Shown: in pieces, positions 21,765 to 26,220 of the stretch | Position numbering within the stretch: position 1 is the stretch's first letter | Layout: the number at the start of each line of letters is the position of its first letter | Source of the DNA: a virus | Reading direction: 5' to 3' (one strand) | IMG/VR virus record: IMGVR_UViG_3300021373_000681 | Location: 1-26,220 of that record | Length of the DNA: 26,220 nt | Made by a program: the position numbers and the translations under genes | The notes under the pieces: generated by a model | What the model was told of the DNA's origin: nothing | Databases searched by the model: none | What the model saw: only the letters and a program-made list of their open reading frames with translations

Positions 21765-24244
21765 TGGTAAAGTGCTTTGACGAAGGTAATGCAGTAAACC
21801 AAGGACGTATTCCTGAGCAAGAGGTTATGGACGTTGTGCAGGAGTTACAGCGTGCGCGTAATCCAAACAAGGCGCGCAATGGCCTGCTTAATGTAGAAAA
21901 CTCTATCTTTGAAACTGGTACGTTCTTAGTAAAAGGCGTTGATCTAGCGAAAAAAGTGGAGAAGCGTAATCGCTTGATTAACATCATCAAAGAGCATGAG
22001 CTTACAGAGATTGCAGAGCGCGCGTATGAGCGCCACGGCAGTTTGAAGCTTGGACTAGAGGCAAAGCTAGTCGGTGTAAACTCTGATTTCCGTGGTGCGG
22101 CGGATAGTGTAGCGGCAAAAGCAAATGCACTAGAAAACCAGTATGGCGGTGGGATTATCAATGATCTTAACAGAGAAGGATTGTTGTCTCGGTTTACGTC
22201 TATGGGCGAAGATTTTGAACGCCAGGTTGCGCGCGTCCTTAGCGATCTGAATGAGCCAAACCCAAAGGGTGACGTAAAGGCAAGTGACGAAGCTAAGAAA
22301 ATAGGCAAGGTTCTGTTTAAGTACCAGCGCGGTATGTTGCAGCGCAAGAACCAAGCGGGCGCATATGTGCAACTAAAAGCGGGCCGCGTTGTATCTCAGA
22401 GCCACGATCCTGGCAAAATGGTTAAGCGCCAAGCAGAGTGGACAAACTACATCCGCGACAAATTAGACTTTGCGCGCATGGGCATTGAGCCAGAACGTCA
22501 AGAGAAATTCTTAGAGCTTGCGTACAATGCTATTGTGACAGGTGTGCGTGAACCGTCTGTAAAGCAATCTGATGATATTGCTGAGGCATTTAAGGGGCCG
22601 CAAAACTTAGCAAAACGCGAAAGTGCGCACGGTGTGTTTGTATTTAAGGACGCGGATGCATGGTATGACTACAACAAAGAGTTTGGCACTAATTCTTTGC
22701 GAGAGGCGTATCTGAATGACTTGCAGAGTGGTGCGCGCGCAATAGCTTTGTTAGAAAACTTTGGCACAAATCCTGAGGCCATGCTAGGTCGTGTCGTAGA
22801 TCGTCTTAGCCAAAAGTATAAGAATGATGGCAATGCAAGAGATGCGATTGCGGAGATGCGTGGCGAAAAGCGCGGTGCGTTTAGGCTAGACAACTACATG
22901 GCTGAGGTTACAGGCTCAGTTAATATCGGCGCAACCACAACAATGGCGCAGGTAAACACAAATATTCGTAGCTTGCAAACAATGGCAAAGCTTGGTGGAT
23001 CATGGATTTCAGCGTTATCAGACGTTGCCTTTATGTCTACAAACCGCATTTACCAAGGGCGCAGTGTTGTTGATGCGTGGGGCGATGCATTCTCAGCGGC
23101 CTTTGTTGGCTTGAATAACGCAGAACGCAAAGAGATGGCGGATCGTTTGCTTGTTGGTCTTGAGGGACAATTGGGCGACTTTTTCCAGAGATACGATGTT
23201 ACTGATGGTGCGTCAGGTAAAATATCTAGTGCTATGGGTATCTTCTTTAAGCTTAATCTGTTGCAACCTTGGACGCGGGCAAATAAGCGCGGTGCGTCTC
23301 TAATGCTTGCAAATGACTTTGGCAAACTGGCTAAAACAAAGTTTGCAGATCTACCAGATGCACAGAAACGTTTGTTTAGGATTTACAACATTGATGAGAA
23401 CAATTGGAATGCTGCGCGTGCTATTGTAGAGAATGATGCGCAAGGTCGTCCATATGTTATGCCTGACAAGATAGAAGATCAGGCTACACGAGAGGCATTC
23501 CAGCTTCTGCTTAACAATGAGGCAGAGTACACAGTTCCGTCACCAGGTGAGCGAGAGCGCGGCATATTGCGCCAAGGCTTGCAGGCTAATACTGTAGAAG
23601 GCCAAGCAATACGATTTATTACGCAGTTTAAAAGCTTTGGTGCAACTGTATTTACTAAGGTTTTGGGTCGCCAGATCTATGGTTACGGCAACAAAGGCTT
23701 AGTGGACGCAGCTAAAAATGGACTTGGCGCAAACATTGGCCTAATCAATGCAATCGTTGGCACAACAGTTCTTGGTTACTTTATTATGCAAGCCAAGGAG
23801 ATTTTGCGCGGCAGGGAGCCTAGGCCAAATACTCCAGAAACTTTCTTTGCAGCAATGTTGCAAGGTGGTGCGCTAGGTATTTATGGTGATTTCTTGTTTG
23901 CAGAGGCTAACAGATACGGCGGTGGTGCGCTAGAAACTGTTGCTGGGCCGACTATCGGTACTGCATCAGATGTAGCTGATCTATTACTAAAGTATCGTAA
24001 CGTTGCGTTTGGCGGTGATGAAAATGTTGGCGGAGATACAATTCGCCTAATTAAAAGCAACACACCGTTTGCAAACTTGTTCTACACAAAGCAGGTGATG
24101 GATTACCTAATTTGGTATCAACTGCAAGAGATAGTAAACCCAGGTTATCTTGAACGCGCAGAGAGACGGTCAATGTCTGCTACTGATCAGGATTACTTAT
24201 TACGTCCCAGTGATATTGTAGCTACAGGCGGTGGCTTCAGATGA
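21764..24244 (+). CDS. Internal virion protein, C-terminal gp16-like protein
   Basis: An 826-aa, mostly helical protein. The last 200 residues are diagnostic: GLVDAAKNGLGANIGLINAI, a hydrophobic VGTTVLGYFIMQAKEILRGR, and then NTPFANLFYTKQVMDYLIWY followed by QEIVNPGYLERAERR near the end. This is the typical C-terminus of gp16-type ejection proteins of marine and enteric podoviruses. The start ATG 21764 has GAGGAG seven bases upstream and overlaps the previous stop; an earlier in-frame TTG at 21743 lies within the previous gene. Together with the preceding gene it forms the DNA-ejection motor or channel. Confidence 0.78.
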   Translation: MVKCFDEGNAVNQGRIPEQEVMDVVQELQRARNPNKARNGLLNVENSIFETGTFLVKGVDLAKKVEKRNRLINIIKEHELTEIAERAYERHGSLKLGLEAKLVGVNSDFRGAADSVAAKANALENQYGGGIINDLNREGLLSRFTSMGEDFERQVARVLSDLNEPNPKGDVKASDEAKKIGKVLFKYQRGMLQRKNQAGAYVQLKAGRVVSQSHDPGKMVKRQAEWTNYIRDKLDFARMGIEPERQEKFLELAYNAIVTGVREPSVKQSDDIAEAFKGPQNLAKRESAHGVFVFKDADAWYDYNKEFGTNSLREAYLNDLQSGARAIALLENFGTNPEAMLGRVVDRLSQKYKNDGNARDAIAEMRGEKRGAFRLDNYMAEVTGSVNIGATTTMAQVNTNIRSLQTMAKLGGSWISALSDVAFMSTNRIYQGRSVVDAWGDAFSAAFVGLNNAERKEMADRLLVGLEGQLGDFFQRYDVTDGASGKISSAMGIFFKLNLLQPWTRANKRGASLMLANDFGKLAKTKFADLPDAQKRLFRIYNIDENNWNAARAIVENDAQGRPYVMPDKIEDQATREAFQLLLNNEAEYTVPSPGERERGILRQGLQANTVEGQAIRFITQFKSFGATVFTKVLGRQIYGYGNKGLVDAAKNGLGANIGLINAIVGTTVLGYFIMQAKEILRGREPRPNTPETFFAAMLQGGALGIYGDFLFAEANRYGGGALETVAGPTIGTASDVADLLLKYRNVAFGGDENVGGDTIRLIKSNTPFANLFYTKQVMDYLIWYQLQEIVNPGYLERAERRSMSATDQDYLLRPSDIVATGGGFR

Positions 24245-24298
24245 CACTACACAAATGACCAACATTGTGATATTTCTTGTGCAAAGTAAGGATGAACC

Positions 24299-26220
24299 AT
24301 GACAGTATCAAGCAGCACAAACAGAGTTAGCTACAGCGGCAACGGCACGCTGACAACTTTTGCATATACGTTCAAAGTGTTTGACCAGAGTGACTTGACT
24401 GTCATCCTTCGGGCAAGCAACGGCGCAGAAACAGTTCAAACAATTACAACTGACTACACTGTGACAGGCGTAGGTGATGTTGGCGGTGGTAACGTAGTGT
24501 TTACGACAGCGCCCACGGCTACAGAAACTGTTGTTATTCTGCGAGAGCAAGGTCTAACGCAAGGACTTGATCTGGTTCCTAACGATCCGTTCCCAGCGCA
24601 ATCGCTAGAAGAAAGCTTGGACAAGCTGACGTTTATGGTTCAGCAACACAACGAAGAGTTGGGCCGAGCAATTAAAGCATCACGCACAAACACAATTACT
24701 GGTTCTGAGTTTACGATTTCTGCTGCTGATCGTGCGAACAAAGTATTCTCGTTTGATGCGTCTGGTGACTTAGCGGTTACCCAAGAGCTTGGCGTTTGGC
24801 AGGGTGATTGGGCTACAAGCACAGCATTCTCGGTGCGTGATATTGTTAAAGATGCAAGCAATAGCAACGTTTATATCTGTATTACTGCGCACACATCTAG
24901 CGGATCTACACCGATCAGCACAAACACAGATAGCGCAAAGTGGGCATTGCTGGTAGACGCGGCATCTGCGGCATCTAGTGCAGCAGCTGCGGCTGCATCA
25001 GAGACTGCGGCAGAAACTGCGCAAACGGCAGCGGAAGCTGCGCAGACTGCCGCTGAAACAGCACAGACAGCTGCGGAAACTGCGGAGACAAATGCTGAGA
25101 CTGCGCAGACAGCGGCAGAAACAGCAAAGACTGATGCAGAAACGGCACAGGCTGCGACAGAGTTGGCATATGATAACTTTGATGATCGTTACCTTGGCGC
25201 AAAGGCAAGCGATCCAACGCTAGACAATGATGGCGATGCGCTAATTGACGGCGCGTTATACTTTGACACAACCAACAATGTGATGAAAGTTTACGATCTA
25301 GGCGGCACAGCTTGGAAGCGCACAACACCTACATCTGCCGAGCAAACAAACATTGACACAGTGTCTGGCATTTCAGCGAATGTTACGACAGTTGCTGGCA
25401 TTTCTGGAAACGTTACAACGGTAGCAGGGATTAGCTCAGACGTTACGACAGTTGCGGCAGATGGCACTGACATTGGTACTGTGGCAACAAACATAACAAA
25501 CGTAAATACGGTTGCGGGTATATCTAGCAATGTAACGACAGTAGCTGGAATTAGCGCGGATGTAACTACAGTGGCTGCGGATGGTACTGACATTGGTACT
25601 GTTGCTACCAATATTGCTAACGTAAATGCTGTAGGTGGTATTTCTGCTAACGTTACAACGGTTGCTGGCATATCTGCCAACGTCACAACGGTTGCAGGGA
25701 TCAGCGCAAATGTCACAACGGTGGCTGGTGATACAGCAAACATTGGTACGATTGCAACTAATCTAAATGGCACTGATACAATCGGCACTGTTGCTGGATC
25801 AATTAGCAATGTGAACAGTGTTGGCGGTGCAATCTCTGATGTTACTACTGTTGCATCAAACCTGACTGACGTTCAGAGTTTTGCGAATACCTACCGCATT
25901 GGCACTACTGATCCAACAACCAGCCTAGATACTGGGGATCTGTTCTTTAATACATCAAGTGGTGTTCTAAAGGTCTACAACGGTTCTGCTTGGGAAGCTG
26001 GCGTAACGGCTGGCTCTGGGTTTATGCCGCTAACAGGTGGTACGTTTACTGGCGATGTATCCTTCGGCGACAACGACAAAGCCATCTTCGGCGCAGGGTC
26101 TGACCTACAGATTTACCATGATGGGACTAATAGTTTCATTGATGAAGCTGGAACTGGTAATTTACGAATACGAGCATCAAGTGCACTTAATTTGCAGACA
26201 CGAAACACTGCAGATACAGC
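24299..26220 (+). CDS. Tail fibre / receptor-binding protein (T7 gp17-type N-terminus), C-terminus cut by window edge
   Basis: The frame from ATG 24299 stays open to the edge (640 codons). AAGGA six bases upstream gives the start. Residues 1-130 (MTVSSSTNRVSYSGNGTLTT, then FPAQSLEESLDKLTFMVQQH) are the T7-fibre attachment domain. Residues about 164-219 (WQGDWATSTAFSVRDIV, VYICITAHTS, AKWALL) look like a carbohydrate-binding module of the CBM5/12 type. Residues about 237-292 are eight heptads of the AAETAQT type, a trimeric coiled coil. Residues 352-521 are decapeptide repeats of the VTTVAGISAN type. Then FMPLTGGTFTGDVSFGD and DLQIYHDGTNSFI are typical of marine phage fibres. It binds the host receptor; the tip lies beyond the window. 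Confidence 0.9.
   Translation, partial: MTVSSSTNRVSYSGNGTLTTFAYTFKVFDQSDLTVILRASNGAETVQTITTDYTVTGVGDVGGGNVVFTTAPTATETVVILREQGLTQGLDLVPNDPFPAQSLEESLDKLTFMVQQHNEELGRAIKASRTNTITGSEFTISAADRANKVFSFDASGDLAVTQELGVWQGDWATSTAFSVRDIVKDASNSNVYICITAHTSSGSTPISTNTDSAKWALLVDAASAASSAAAAAASETAAETAQTAAEAAQTAAETAQTAAETAETNAETAQTAAETAKTDAETAQAATELAYDNFDDRYLGAKASDPTLDNDGDALIDGALYFDTTNNVMKVYDLGGTAWKRTTPTSAEQTNIDTVSGISANVTTVAGISGNVTTVAGISSDVTTVAADGTDIGTVATNITNVNTVAGISSNVTTVAGISADVTTVAADGTDIGTVATNIANVNAVGGISANVTTVAGISANVTTVAGISANVTTVAGDTANIGTIATNLNGTDTIGTVAGSISNVNSVGGAISDVTTVASNLTDVQSFANTYRIGTTDPTTSLDTGDLFFNTSSGVLKVYNGSAWEAGVTAGSGFMPLTGGTFTGDVSFGDNDKAIFGAGSDLQIYHDGTNSFIDEAGTGNLRIRASSALNLQTRNTADT
25007..25174 (+). 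repeat. Heptad repeats in tail fibre (AAETAQT)
   Basis: Eight consecutive 21-base units encode AAETAQT-type heptads (for example AAEAAQT, NAETAQT, AAETAKT). The unit length matches one coiled-coil heptad, so copy-number change would lengthen or shorten the fibre shaft without breaking it. Confidence 0.8.
25352..25861 (+). repeat. Decapeptide repeats in tail fibre (VTTVAGISxN)
   Basis: About 17 degenerate 30-base units encode decapeptides such as VTTVAGISGN, VTTVAADGTD and IGTVATNITN. They group into a larger unit of about 40 residues that occurs twice (near residues 372-411 and 412-451). Regular Val/Ile spacing suggests a repetitive shaft. Confidence 0.8.

Noticed and set aside
21724-22347. 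207-codon leftward ORF opposite the gp16-like gene
   Set aside because: It is a Ser/Arg-rich antisense shadow of a helical, charged protein.
25291-25809. 172-codon leftward ORF opposite the tail fibre
   Set aside because: Its Val/Pro/Ala-repetitive sequence is simply the reverse reading of the decapeptide repeats.
1-26220. tRNA genes, integrase/attachment sites, insertion sequences, lysis genes
   Set aside because: I looked for cloverleaf-like stretches, recombinase or transposase motifs and holin/endolysin features and found none that I could support within this window.

Overview
The window is a 26 kb piece of a tailed, short-tailed (podovirus-type) bacteriophage or prophage genome, open at both ends. 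The base composition is moderate, with alternating AT-rich and GC-rich codons. Shine-Dalgarno sites are strong, and many genes are joined by ATGA or TAATG overlaps. The virion gene set is T7-like: head-tail connector, gp11/gp12-type tail tubes, gp14- and gp16-type internal proteins, and a T7-type fibre N-terminus. The fibre and internal proteins look like those of marine phages of Alphaproteobacteria. The host assignment is my inference from general resemblance, not a database result.

Layout. (1) Positions 1-1444, leftward: an annealing/recombination protein (cut by the window edge) and a RecB-like PD-(D/E)XK exonuclease, together a phage recombination pair. (2) 1445-1509: a divergent control region with a 17-bp dyad. 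(3) 1510-5040, rightward early/accessory operon: Cro-like HTH, C5-cytosine DNA methyltransferase, Hjc-like nuclease, small proteins, a DnaJ-type CxxCxGxG zinc protein, a PAPS-reductase-like PP-loop enzyme, a four-Cys protein, and a gene whose 5' part is a cluster of short DNA repeats. (4) 5050-5068: a terminator that serves mainly the converging leftward operon. (5) 6605-5091, leftward: seven very small genes, two of them single-membrane-span miniproteins of 38 and 34 aa. (6) 6606-6834: a second control region sharing its dyad and flanking sequence with the first, then hairpins. (7) 6835-26220, rightward late operon: TerS, TerL, two unknowns, portal, Bbp19-like protein, scaffold, major capsid, decoration-like protein, tail tubes A and B, three internal virion proteins, tail fibre (cut by the right edge).

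How it fits together: the Cro-like protein probably reads the operator shared by the two divergent regions. It would thereby coordinate the recombination genes, the accessory operon and the miniprotein operon. The late operon packages DNA (TerS/TerL), builds the head (portal, scaffold, capsid) and builds the short tail and ejection core. No integrase, polymerase, RNA polymerase, lysis gene, tRNA or CRISPR array is visible. Replication and lysis genes presumably lie outside the window.

Most notable observations: a second reading frame inside the methyltransferase gene (1887-2387) that itself looks like a conserved phage protein family; the paired operator regions; an iteron-like repeat cluster inside a coding gene; the C-rich terminase intergenic region; and a multi-hairpin leader before the capsid gene.
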